Assembly: GCA_937951615.1 (NCBI GenBank)
Contig: CALFBH010000116.1
Location: forward strand, 1-39,094
DNA: 39,094 nucleotides
Source: an uncultured Saprospiraceae bacterium
GTDB lineage: Bacteria > Bacteroidota > Bacteroidia > Chitinophagales > Saprospiraceae
Direction: 5' to 3'
In this document: in pieces, positions 1-6,783 of the stretch
Layout of the letters: every line of letters begins with the position of its first letter
Numbering within the stretch: position 1 is the stretch's first letter
Position numbers and translations under genes: made by a program
The notes under the pieces: generated by a model
The model's input: only the letters and a program-made list of their open reading frames with translations
Told to the model about the DNA's origin: nothing
Database searches by the model: none

Positions 1-127
1 GGAATTGACCATTAATTGGTTCAGGGGCTAAAAAATGAATTTTCCATCCGCCTATTTCGCAAAAGCGGTGGGTTTAAACCCACCGCTTTTGCGAAATAGG
101 CGTGCAAATCAATTAATGGTCAATTCC
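1..127. repeat. Nested palindromic intergenic element
   Basis: Positions 49-102 form a perfect 54-nt palindrome centred on GGTTTAAACC. An outer 18-nt pair (1-18 and 110-127) is also perfectly inverted, and the inserts between arms are unequal (19-48 and 103-109). The element starts at the window edge, so it may be longer. It could form a cruciform or a strong RNA hairpin. No transposase is adjacent. A dispersed non-autonomous palindromic element is one possible reading. Confidence 0.75.
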
Positions 128-158
128 GTACTGAAATGACCTGAGTGCTAAAGAACAG

Positions 159-187
159 CCATCGACCATAGACTATAGACCATCGAC
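159..187. repeat. Degenerate short tandem repeat
   Basis: Variations of the word CCATCGAC / CCATAGAC / CTATAGAC are repeated in series just downstream of the minus-strand gene that ends at 202. It belongs to a class of word-like low-complexity intergenic repeats seen several times in this window. Confidence 0.5.
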
Positions 188-201
188 ATAAATAATCAAT
201 T

Positions 202-1167
202 TTATTTTACAACAAATTGCTTAGTCATAAGCATCTGCCCGTTTTTCATCAGACTGACAAAATACAAACCTGATGATGCTAACTTTAATTCAACGGGCGT
301 ATCATTAGTTATCGTATTCAATTCCTGTATCTTTCTTCCAAAAGCATCAAAAATAGCTAGCTCTCCTGTGAAATTAGTTTCAGCAGAAATCACTAAAGTA
401 GCTGTTCCGTCCGTACTTGGATTGGGGAAAATATCCATTTGATTTATCTGATATAGATTGCTCGTTCCAGTTGTTGTCATGGTACTAAAAACGAAATCTC
501 TAAAATTAGTCAGTAGTTTGCGTGTTTCTGGATATTCTCCATGATAGAATATACCACTACTTACATCCAAATCTTCTAATGTTCTGATATAATCTCCAAT
601 GATGTCAATGCTAATGACATTATTATCTGGTGTTGCTGATAAGCTGAGATTTGTTTTATAATAAACGGCATCTCCAAGTGCGTGAAGTTCTGCACTTTGA
701 TTCAGTGCTGGGCCACTTAGTCCTTCTAGGCACACAAAACGATAACCAGATGCCCAGCCCCAATGCATAGAAGGTAGTTGTGGCGCTAAGGGATGGTCTG
801 ATGCATAAGTAGAAGGGTCGAGGTGATTATAATCGGGACCTACTCCAATATGAAAACTGACACCTTCAACCTGATTGATGGCATAGCTGCCCAAGTCAAC
901 TGTTGTGAGTACATCGGCAGCATTGACGAGTAGCCAGGTATTGGGAATCAGTGTTTCCATTCCGCCATCGTGAATAATAGCTATTTCGGAAACATAATAC
1001 TGCAAACGGCTCAGACTGAAATCGTTGCCGAGGTTATTGACAGCAGGTGTATTGAGGGCAAAATCATCTGCACCCAATTTATGATGGATATTAAATTCAA
1101 TAGCGTTTTGTGCAAAACTGCTATTGAAGCTAAACAAGCAAATTAAGAAGAGTAAATAATTTTTCAT
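202..1167 (-). CDS. MbnP-like secreted protein with T9SS type A sorting domain
   Basis: This 321-residue protein has a signal peptide (residues 1-19, ending SSFAQ). Residues about 20-225 resemble the MbnP family: the beta-strand SLSRLQYYVSEI is near residues 51-62 and the signature MHWGWASGYRFVCLEG begins near residue 134. MbnP proteins are periplasmic or exported partners of the MbnH di-haem protein in copper-related biology. The function of Bacteroidota homologues is not settled and no mbnH is visible here. Residues about 240-321 form a T9SS type A sorting domain (DIFPNPSTDG, then FDAFGRKIQ, then GLYFVSLMKNG), so the product should cross the outer membrane and be attached or released. A promoter-like TATATTTG lies about 45 nt upstream of the ATG. 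It stands alone and is divergent from gpmI. Confidence 0.8.
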   Translation of the reverse strand: MKNYLLFLICLFSFNSSFAQNAIEFNIHHKLGADDFALNTPAVNNLGNDFSLSRLQYYVSEIAIIHDGGMETLIPNTWLLVNAADVLTTVDLGSYAINQVEGVSFHIGVGPDYNHLDPSTYASDHPLAPQLPSMHWGWASGYRFVCLEGLSGPALNQSAELHALGDAVYYKTNLSLSATPDNNVISIDIIGDYIRTLEDLDVSSGIFYHGEYPETRKLLTNFRDFVFSTMTTTGTSNLYQINQMDIFPNPSTDGTATLVISAETNFTGELAIFDAFGRKIQELNTITNDTPVELKLASSGLYFVSLMKNGQMLMTKQFVVK

Positions 1168-1213
1168 AAAAAGTAAATTTGTTGAATTGATAGCATTAGG
1201 GCATTATGGTTTA

Positions 1214-1221
1214 CAAATATA
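1214..1221 (-). promoter_or_regulatory. Bacteroidota -7 box upstream of the MbnP-like gene
   Basis: On the minus strand the sequence reads TATATTTG, an exact match to the Bacteroidota TAnnTTTG box, and would give a leader of about 40 nt before the ATG at 1167. No convincing TTTG -33 box is visible at the usual spacing. Confidence 0.45.
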
Positions 1222-1332
1222 TTAAAAACTAAGCGAATTCTATTGTATAGTGATGGAAAAGGTTTGTATTATTATGTGTAATCAGCGGGAAATATTTTCT
1301 TGCGATTGACAGAATAAAGTCTAATGAAACTT

Positions 1333-1340
1333 TAACTTTG
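1333..1340 (+). promoter_or_regulatory. Bacteroidota -7 box directly in front of gpmI
   Basis: TAACTTTG matches TAnnTTTG exactly and ends only 5 nt before the gpmI ATG at 1346. If it is used, the transcript would be leaderless or nearly so. No clear -33 partner is seen at the normal spacing. Confidence 0.4.
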
Positions 1341-1345
1341 CCAAT

Positions 1346-2893
1346 ATGAAAAAGACACCTCGTGTATTACTCGCTATTTTAGATGGCTGGGGACATGGTA
1401 AAGACCCGAAAGCCAGTGCTATCACTCAGGCAAAGACGCCTTTTGTAGATAATTTATATGTAAATCATCCGCACGCAGAGCTGGTGACTTTTGGAGAAGA
1501 AGTTGGTTTGCCAGAAGGGCAAATGGGCAATTCGGAGGTCGGGCATTTGAATATCGGTGCAGGTCGAGTAGTGTATCAGGAGTTGGCGCGTATCAATAAA
1601 GCGATTCGGGAGCGGACTTTGCATGAGCATCCTGTCTTGGTGAAAACTTTGCAGGAGGCCAAGGAGCAGGGTAGGGCAGTGCATTTTATGGGACTGCTGT
1701 CGGATGGTGGTGTGCATTCGCATATCAATCACCTGAAAGCCCTGTGTGAGATTGCGGAGGAGCATGGGCCGGAGCGATCTTATATCCATGCTTTTACGGA
1801 TGGGCGGGATGTTGCACCGACTAGTGGGGTGGATTTTATAGCGGATTTGGAACAGTTTTTACAAGATAAAAAGACTCGACTGGCTTCGGTTATTGGCCGG
1901 TATTATGCCATGGATCGAGACAAGCGATGGGAGCGTATTCGACTGGCTTATAATCTATTGGTACATGGAGCGGGAACGCCAGTTACAGATTTTCCGGATG
2001 CTATTCGACAATCTTATAAAACAAAAGATGCAGACGGCAAGTTGGTAACGGATGAGTTTTTGCCGCCGCTGGTGCGTATTGACAAAGGTGCGCAACCTAT
2101 CGCTACGATAAAAAACGGCGATGTGCTGATTTGCTTCAATTTTCGTACTGATCGACCCCGGCAAATTTCAGAAGTACTGACGCAAAAAGATTTTCCTGAA
2201 CATAAAATGCATGCGCTTGATCTGACTTACCTGACCATGACGCGCTACGATGAGTCGTTTAAAAATATAGCCGTTTTATTTCAAAAAGAAGATCTTAAAA
2301 ATACGCTGGGAGAAGTGATTGCTCAGGCGGGTTTGTCGCAGGTGCGTATTGCGGAAACAGAGAAATATCCACATGTTACCTTTTTCTTTTCAGGGGGTAG
2401 GGAAGAGGCTTTTAAAGATGAAAAACGGATTATGATTCCCTCGCCAAAAGTCAGTACCTACGACTTGCAACCAGAAATGAGTGCAGTAGAATTGACGGAT
2501 GCCATTATCAAAGAAATCAACGCAAACCAAGCTAACTTTATCTGCCTGAACTATGCCAATACAGATATGGTCGGACATACCGGCGTATTTGAAGCGGCGG
2601 TCAAAGCGGCAGAAACTGTTGATAAACAATTAGAACGACTGATAGAGACTGCGACTAAGCATGATTACCACACCATTATTATCGCCGACCACGGGAATGC
2701 AGAGGTGATGATAAACCCAGATGGCACAGCCCACACTGCACACACAACAAACCTGGTGCCTTGTTTTTATGTCGGCTCTCACACTGATGCCAAGCTCCAA
2801 AACGGAAAACTGGGCGATTTGGCGGTGACCATTTTGAAACTGCTGGGGCTAGATGCGCCAGTAGAGATGAGTGGAGTGGATTTGTTGGAATGA
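1346..2893 (+). CDS. gpmI: 2,3-bisphosphoglycerate-independent phosphoglycerate mutase
   Basis: This enzyme interconverts 3-phosphoglycerate and 2-phosphoglycerate in cytosolic glycolysis and gluconeogenesis through a phosphoserine intermediate and two metal ions. The 515-residue length is normal for the family. Visible signatures are the N-terminal ILDGWG (Asp13 as metal ligand), GNSEVGHLNIGAGR with the nucleophile Ser63, FTDGRDVAPTSG, CFNFRTDRPRQIS in the substrate-binding loop, and a late IADHGNAEVM metal-binding motif near residue 448 followed by HTAHTTNLVPC. The ATG at 1346 is supported by the motif starting at residue 11 and by the promoter-like box just upstream. It is a single gene, ending 19 nt before the convergent neighbour. 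Confidence 0.97.
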   Translation: MKKTPRVLLAILDGWGHGKDPKASAITQAKTPFVDNLYVNHPHAELVTFGEEVGLPEGQMGNSEVGHLNIGAGRVVYQELARINKAIRERTLHEHPVLVKTLQEAKEQGRAVHFMGLLSDGGVHSHINHLKALCEIAEEHGPERSYIHAFTDGRDVAPTSGVDFIADLEQFLQDKKTRLASVIGRYYAMDRDKRWERIRLAYNLLVHGAGTPVTDFPDAIRQSYKTKDADGKLVTDEFLPPLVRIDKGAQPIATIKNGDVLICFNFRTDRPRQISEVLTQKDFPEHKMHALDLTYLTMTRYDESFKNIAVLFQKEDLKNTLGEVIAQAGLSQVRIAETEKYPHVTFFFSGGREEAFKDEKRIMIPSPKVSTYDLQPEMSAVELTDAIIKEINANQANFICLNYANTDMVGHTGVFEAAVKAAETVDKQLERLIETATKHDYHTIIIADHGNAEVMINPDGTAHTAHTTNLVPCFYVGSHTDAKLQNGKLGDLAVTILKLLGLDAPVEMSGVDLLE

Positions 2894-2912
2894 AGTTTAC
2901 TTAATCTCTGTT

Positions 2913-3623
2913 CTATTCTTTGATAATTTTTTCAATCCATAGTTTGCCAGAATGACCTTTAATTTTGCAATAATAAAGACCTGACTGTAAAGAAGATACA
3001 TCAATACGGTATAAATCGGGGAAAGCCTTTTGAAAATGAGTTCTTCCTGTTAAATCTATAATTTCAATGGATTCGACCAGGTGACTGCTTTCCATATTTA
3101 GAACATCAGAAACAGGATTTGGGTAGATATTGAACTGATCTATGTTTTCTTCAAAAATACTTGTTGCAAAACATCCATCCGAGTTAATTTCTATGTGATA
3201 ATAGCCGGTATCTATTGGATTCGCAGGACTGCCTTCTAAAGAAAAAATCATCCTGATATCACAACAGCCTGGCACAGTTCGAGGAAGAAATATTTCCCTA
3301 ACAATAAAATTGGAATCTGTAGGACTTAAGGGGATTGGTATTTGCGATTCATCTATTTGAGGAATATAAGAAATGATTTGATCGATTGTAATTACATCCC
3401 ATTCAGTGGGGCAATTTTCTCCGAACTCTCTTCTCCAGTTGACCGATATTGAATCTTCGGTATTATTTTTAAAGTATAAATCGAGTGCAAAGTCTATAAA
3501 ATTGTCTGAAAGGTCAGCATTTTCGATTATTTGAGAGACAGAATCTTGCTCTAATAAAATAACACTTTGGGCATTTAAATGACTTATAGAAAAAACAAAG
3601 AGGAAAAGAATCGAGTGTTTCAT
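2913..3623 (-). CDS. Secreted protein of unknown function with T9SS type A sorting domain
   Basis: This 236-residue protein has a signal peptide (residues 1-19, ending HLNAQ). The middle region (about 20-155) is not recognised. It is probably beta-rich and contains four cysteines (CPTEW, then CCDIRM, then GCFATS), some of which could form disulfides after export. Residues about 160-236 form a T9SS type A sorting domain (FNIYPNPVSDVLN, then IIDLTGR, then GLYYCKIKGHSGK). The role is therefore an exported surface or extracellular protein of unknown activity. It is convergent with gpmI, and the RRM gene upstream ends at a terminator, so this gene probably has its own promoter. Confidence 0.75.
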   Translation of the reverse strand: MKHSILFLFVFSISHLNAQSVILLEQDSVSQIIENADLSDNFIDFALDLYFKNNTEDSISVNWRREFGENCPTEWDVITIDQIISYIPQIDESQIPIPLSPTDSNFIVREIFLPRTVPGCCDIRMIFSLEGSPANPIDTGYYHIEINSDGCFATSIFEENIDQFNIYPNPVSDVLNMESSHLVESIEIIDLTGRTHFQKAFPDLYRIDVSSLQSGLYYCKIKGHSGKLWIEKIIKE

Positions 3624-3652
3624 GTCTAACTGTTTTATTTAGATAGGTCAAC

Positions 3653-3690
3653 AAAAAAAGTCTCTATACGTAAATATAGAGACTTTTTTT
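3653..3690 (-). terminator. Intrinsic terminator of the RRM gene
   Basis: A 16-bp perfect inverted repeat (3653-3668 and 3675-3690) with a 6-nt loop is flanked by A and T runs, so it is symmetrical. It lies just downstream of the stop of the minus-strand RRM gene (3708) and upstream of the next minus-strand gene (start 3623), separating the two transcripts. Confidence 0.85.
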
Positions 3691-3707
3691 AAAGCAAAAA
3701 ATATTAC

Positions 3708-4052
3708 TTAATATCTTCTGTTGTTGTTGTAGCCGCCGCCACCGCCGCCGCCGCCGCGATATCCGCCGCCACCACCACCGCCGCCACCGCGACGATTGTT
3801 GTCTCTGCGCTCTCTTGGCTCAGCTTTTTTCACAACAATGGTTCTTCCATCTAATTCTGTGTCGTTAAGACCGTTAATTGCATTTTGGCCAGCTTCATCA
3901 TCTGCCATTTCAACAAAGCCGAAGCCTTTTGAACGGTCAGTGAATTTGTCCATAATGATTTTTACAGATTCTACTTCGCCATAAGCTTCAAAAGCTGACT
4001 GTAGTTCTGATTCGTTGGTGTCAAAGTTTAACTTTGCTACAAAAATGTTCAT
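3708..4052 (-). CDS. Glycine-rich RRM RNA-binding protein
   Basis: This 114-residue protein has one RNA recognition motif: RNP2-like IFVAKL at residues 3-8 and RNP1 KGFGFVEM at 42-49, with the usual beta-alpha-beta spacing. The RRM ends near residue 78. A basic linker (RERRDNNRR) and a tail of almost pure glycine with Arg, Tyr and Asn follow. Such small RRM plus Gly-rich proteins in Bacteroidota and cyanobacteria bind single-stranded RNA, are often cold-inducible and probably act as RNA chaperones in the cytosol. Here a promoter-like TACCTTTG about 165 nt upstream and a stable stem-loop in the leader suggest post-transcriptional control. The tail is encoded by a GCC-rich triplet run that could slip in replication. 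Confidence 0.9.
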   Translation of the reverse strand: MNIFVAKLNFDTNESELQSAFEAYGEVESVKIIMDKFTDRSKGFGFVEMADDEAGQNAINGLNDTELDGRTIVVKKAEPRERRDNNRRGGGGGGGGGYRGGGGGGGGYNNNRRY

Positions 4053-4069
4053 AAAAATAAAATAAAGAA

Positions 4070-4143
4070 AAGTTGCTGATAACCTCAGTGCAAAAGCACT
4101 GAAAATTAGTTGAATAACCGATTTCTTGAGGTTGAAGCAACTT
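4070..4143 (-). promoter_or_regulatory. Structured 5' leader of the RRM gene
   Basis: Nested complementary segments can pair: 4070-4077 with 4136-4143 (8 bp), 4081-4086 with 4128-4133 (6 bp), and a hairpin CAGTGC-AAAA-GCACTG at 4086-4101. It sits in the transcribed leader, 18 nt before the start codon. Autoregulation by the RRM protein or a temperature-responsive fold is possible. No known riboswitch class is recognised. Confidence 0.5.
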
Positions 4144-4218
4144 AAAATAAAAAAAATAGAGTAATGACTAGCTGTCCTTCACTCAATTCATATAGATACA
4201 TTCTACATGAATATGCCG

Positions 4219-4226
4219 CAAAGGTA
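4219..4226 (-). promoter_or_regulatory. Bacteroidota -7 box for the RRM gene
   Basis: The minus strand reads TACCTTTG, an exact TAnnTTTG match. It would start an RRM transcript near 4213 with a leader of about 160 nt. The rest of 4053-4405 is AT-rich and shows no further gene. Confidence 0.45.
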
Positions 4227-4351
4227 AGTTAAATAAATGAAGAAGTCCAGTTTTAAGCCAAATTATATCTATAAATTATTGATAATTAAGGTTTTTTTAA
4301 CTAAAACAAGCGACTAAGCCTTATAAATGACCTAATTTATCTCATTTTTTC

Positions 4352-4359
4352 TAATTTTG
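4352..4359 (+). promoter_or_regulatory. Bacteroidota -7 box for gldC
   Basis: TAATTTTG matches TAnnTTTG, 46 nt before the gldC ATG, which fits a leader of about 40 nt. No clear TTTG -33 box is visible. Confidence 0.4.
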
Positions 4360-4405
4360 CCCGATTATATTGCCCTATTTTTAGATTAATACTGAAATAA
4401 TATAC

Positions 4406-4744
4406 ATGAAAACGAAGAAAATCATCATAGAAGTTAGCTTAAATGAGGATAATGTGCCTGAAAAGATGATCTGGCAAGCTGAAGATAATCCCGATCAAAA
4501 AGCACCACAGGAATGTAAGGCGATATTATTGTCCTTATTTGATAAGGGAAATAAAGATACCTTGAAAATTGATCTTTGGACGACAGAGATGGAAGTAGCA
4601 GAAATGGATCGCTTGTTTTATAACTCATTGCGCAGCTTATCTGAGACCTATTATAAAGCAACGAATAATAAAGAACTTGCTAATAACATGCGGCAGTTTG
4701 CAGAATATTTTGGGGAAGAAACTGGAATTGTGCCTAAAGCTTAA
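4406..4744 (+). CDS. gldC: Gliding motility protein GldC
   Basis: This 112-residue protein matches the short GldC family in length and pattern: KKIIIEVSLNEDNVPEKMIWQAED at the start, KIDLWTTEMEVAEMDRLFYNSL in the middle and YYKATNNKELANNMRQFAEYFGEE near the end. In flavobacteria gldC is one of the genes linked to gliding motility. It has no signal peptide and appears cytosolic, and its biochemical role is not known. It occurs in many Bacteroidota, including non-gliders. Here it is alone, without other gld genes, and is closed by a bidirectional terminator. The presence of T9SS-sorted proteins nearby is consistent with a gliding or T9SS-proficient cell. Confidence 0.88.
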   Translation: MKTKKIIIEVSLNEDNVPEKMIWQAEDNPDQKAPQECKAILLSLFDKGNKDTLKIDLWTTEMEVAEMDRLFYNSLRSLSETYYKATNNKELANNMRQFAEYFGEETGIVPKA

Positions 4745-4909
4745 TTAGAGGAGAGATTGCTTCGCTGCGAGACCATACCTTTATACAATAGTGATTATTT
4801 TGCGAAGCAAAATACGTCTTTACCAAACTGTGTAAACTTTATAAACCCTATAAACTACTGACCGTGAAAATGTAAAATTGGGGGCTACTATTTCAACTTG
4901 GGCTAAACA

Positions 4910-4947
4910 AAAAGAACACTGACTTCAATCGAAGTCAGTGTTCTTTT
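4910..4947. terminator. Bidirectional intrinsic terminator between gldC and the T9SS protein gene
   Basis: A 17-bp perfect stem (4910-4926 and 4931-4947) with the loop AATC has an A run on its left and a T run on its right, so it can work in both directions. It lies between convergent genes. The segment 4745-4909 upstream contains a small hairpin TATTTTGCGAAGCAAAATA near 4798 and no gene. Confidence 0.88.
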
Positions 4948-4994
4948 ACAGCCTATTCGGCTATTCCCTCTTGTTGGGTGTTAGGGGAAATATC

Positions 4995-6269
4995 TTAGCG
5001 TATAACAAAACTACTGTTATAAGTGTCTTGAGTAGCGGATAAAGTCAATGATACATGATAAACACCTTCATTGAGTCCTTTAATATTTACAGGATAGGAG
5101 GTCAAACCTTCTGAGAGTGTGATAATTTCTTCAGAAATTGTGCGTCCTCTTATGTCTATGATTCTCAGTGCAGCTTCCGTATCTCTCTTTACAGTAGGTA
5201 AGCCAACCGTGAATTCACCTTTATTTGGATTTGGGTATACTTCGATAATAGAACCATCTGCTCCACCATATTCTTCAGTAATGATGTCAGAAAACCATTC
5301 TGTGCCATCAAAATCTACTTGTCTTAGACGGTAGTAATTATTTCCTTCTACTGGGTTGTTGTGATAAGTCTCGTAAGATGTAGGCGTATTTATTGTACCC
5401 TGACCCACTACTTTCTCAACAACAGTAAAGTCAGCATTAGCATCAGTTGCATGTTGAACTTCAAAGAAGGCATTATTTTCTTCTGTAGCCGTTTCCCAAT
5501 CAAGCTGTACTCTTCTTCCTTGCATATTGGAGCGGAAGCTCACCAATTCAATAGGTAGCGTACAAACTTCCAGCGTACCGTACATATAATCTTCTCCAAT
5601 TGGTCCGTCTTCGTAGCTACCTGCAAAGATGGTGAAGTCTACACCACAAAGGTTACCTACATAATCAGAGATATTATTCACTTTGAATTCTAAATCCTGA
5701 TTGATAAAGTTGGGTGTTGAACTGTGCAGATTAACTGAACCCGCAGAAGCCGTTGGGAAAGCCTGAGGTGCTTCATCCATAGATGAATTGAAAAGAAAGA
5801 CACCAAACTCGCTAAGCTCATCTTCTCTGGATACGCCGATATAGACATCGTACATACCATCTCCTTCATTGTCAAAAGCAAGAATGAAACCTTCAGTATT
5901 AGATACATTAGGATGATCTTCTCCATTTAATGAAGACAACCAAGAAGAAGTACCAGAAGGGTCTCCGTTTCCGTCGGCATCACTAAAGATACCAGCAAAA
6001 TCAACACCTACATATAAGGCATCGGCTGCAGCGTCATGGAAAAAAAATACTGTTTTCATATCCCAGCCACTTTGTGTGCCTGCCGGAGCAGCTGCGGGAA
6101 TGCCAACATCCAATACGAAGTCGTTATAATAAGTATATCCAGGTGTACCAAGAAAGTCAGAGGTAGCATTACCTGTGAAGACCGGAGGTGAGTTTTGTGT
6201 GTTGCCTGGAACTTGGAGGAATAAAGCCAGTGTTAATGTAAAAATAATAGATAAATAAACCTTTTTCAT
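4995..6269 (-). CDS. Secreted T9SS-sorted protein of unknown function
   Basis: This 424-residue protein has a signal peptide (MKKVYLSIIFTLTLALFLQV). Residues about 28-235 form an acidic beta-rich domain with many Asp, Asn and Gly (SDADGNGDPSG, DNEGDGMYDVYIG). It looks like a carbohydrate-binding-type or dystroglycan-like exported domain, but I cannot assign a family. After LPIELVSFRSN (about 238) comes the fibronectin-like segment common before T9SS tails in this phylum (VQLDWETATEENNAFFEVQ, then NYYRLRQVDFDGTEWFS). Residues about 340-424 form the type A sorting domain (EVYPNPNKGEF, then IIDIRGRTI, then GVYHVSLT). The product is probably a cell-surface or released protein. It is transcribed alone. 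Confidence 0.78.
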   Translation of the reverse strand: MKKVYLSIIFTLTLALFLQVPGNTQNSPPVFTGNATSDFLGTPGYTYYNDFVLDVGIPAAAPAGTQSGWDMKTVFFFHDAAADALYVGVDFAGIFSDADGNGDPSGTSSWLSSLNGEDHPNVSNTEGFILAFDNEGDGMYDVYIGVSREDELSEFGVFLFNSSMDEAPQAFPTASAGSVNLHSSTPNFINQDLEFKVNNISDYVGNLCGVDFTIFAGSYEDGPIGEDYMYGTLEVCTLPIELVSFRSNMQGRRVQLDWETATEENNAFFEVQHATDANADFTVVEKVVGQGTINTPTSYETYHNNPVEGNNYYRLRQVDFDGTEWFSDIITEEYGGADGSIIEVYPNPNKGEFTVGLPTVKRDTEAALRIIDIRGRTISEEIITLSEGLTSYPVNIKGLNEGVYHVSLTLSATQDTYNSSFVIR

Positions 6270-6498
6270 AACCGAATGATTTAGTTGATTAAAAGCGCGT
6301 TAGATTAATGTTTTCTAATTCTGTGATGTTTCCTGTTTTGAGCAAAATGTATTAGTATGTATATGCCCAATTTAACGGAAGCCTGCTTTGGAAGGTCGGA
6401 CAGGAAGGTGGGTAAATGTGACAGGGTTTTTGTGATTGTACTGGCAGGAGTGGCTATATAGCCAGATTTTATTGTATGGATTTTTAAATCAAAAAGCT

Positions 6499-6533
6499 GC
6501 TTAGGAATGAGACATTTCGCGTCATTCCTAAGC
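6499..6533 (-). terminator. Probable terminator of the TonB receptor gene
   Basis: A 12-bp perfect stem (6499-6510 and 6522-6533) with an 11-nt loop is followed, on the minus strand, by AGCTTTTTGATTT. It lies about 250 nt downstream of the receptor stop, so it may end a long 3' region. Confidence 0.55.
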
Positions 6534-6718
6534 ATTGGACTTAGTAGGTCTTTTGTTTGTCAGGGCATTTATTAAAAAAATAAGTGACAGGTTTTGAGCG
6601 ATAACAGTATGGGAAAGACTAAAAAATGCAGATTTAAATGGAACAATTGAGGGATTCGTCCGACGAGTATTCGCTTAAGCAAAGTTAGACGGGTAGCCTG
6701 AAACTGTAAAACAAGACC

Positions 6719-6779
6719 GATTACGAACTGTTTAGCATCTCGCTTCCCGCCTCCCGCTTCTTTCGTCCAAAAGTCCAGA
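6719..6779. repeat. Dispersed intergenic repeat, copy 1
   Basis: The text CTCGCTTCCCGCCTCCCGCTTC followed by TCGTCCAAAAGTCCAG is repeated, inverted and with few mismatches, at 9303-9360, and partly repeated in direct orientation at 9428-9470. Homology extends into the flank (GAACTGTTTAG). The repeats flank the TonB receptor gene on both sides. Confidence 0.75.
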
Positions 6780-6783
6780 CGGC

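Larger units (their letters stand above)
6270..6783. other. Gene-free region between two minus-strand genes
   Basis: These 514 nt contain no convincing coding frame. They hold the probable terminator of the TonB receptor gene at 6499-6533 and a dispersed repeat at 6719-6779. The remainder shows nothing I can assign. The promoter of the 4995-6269 gene should lie in the left part, but no exact TAnnTTTG box was found there. Confidence 0.6.
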
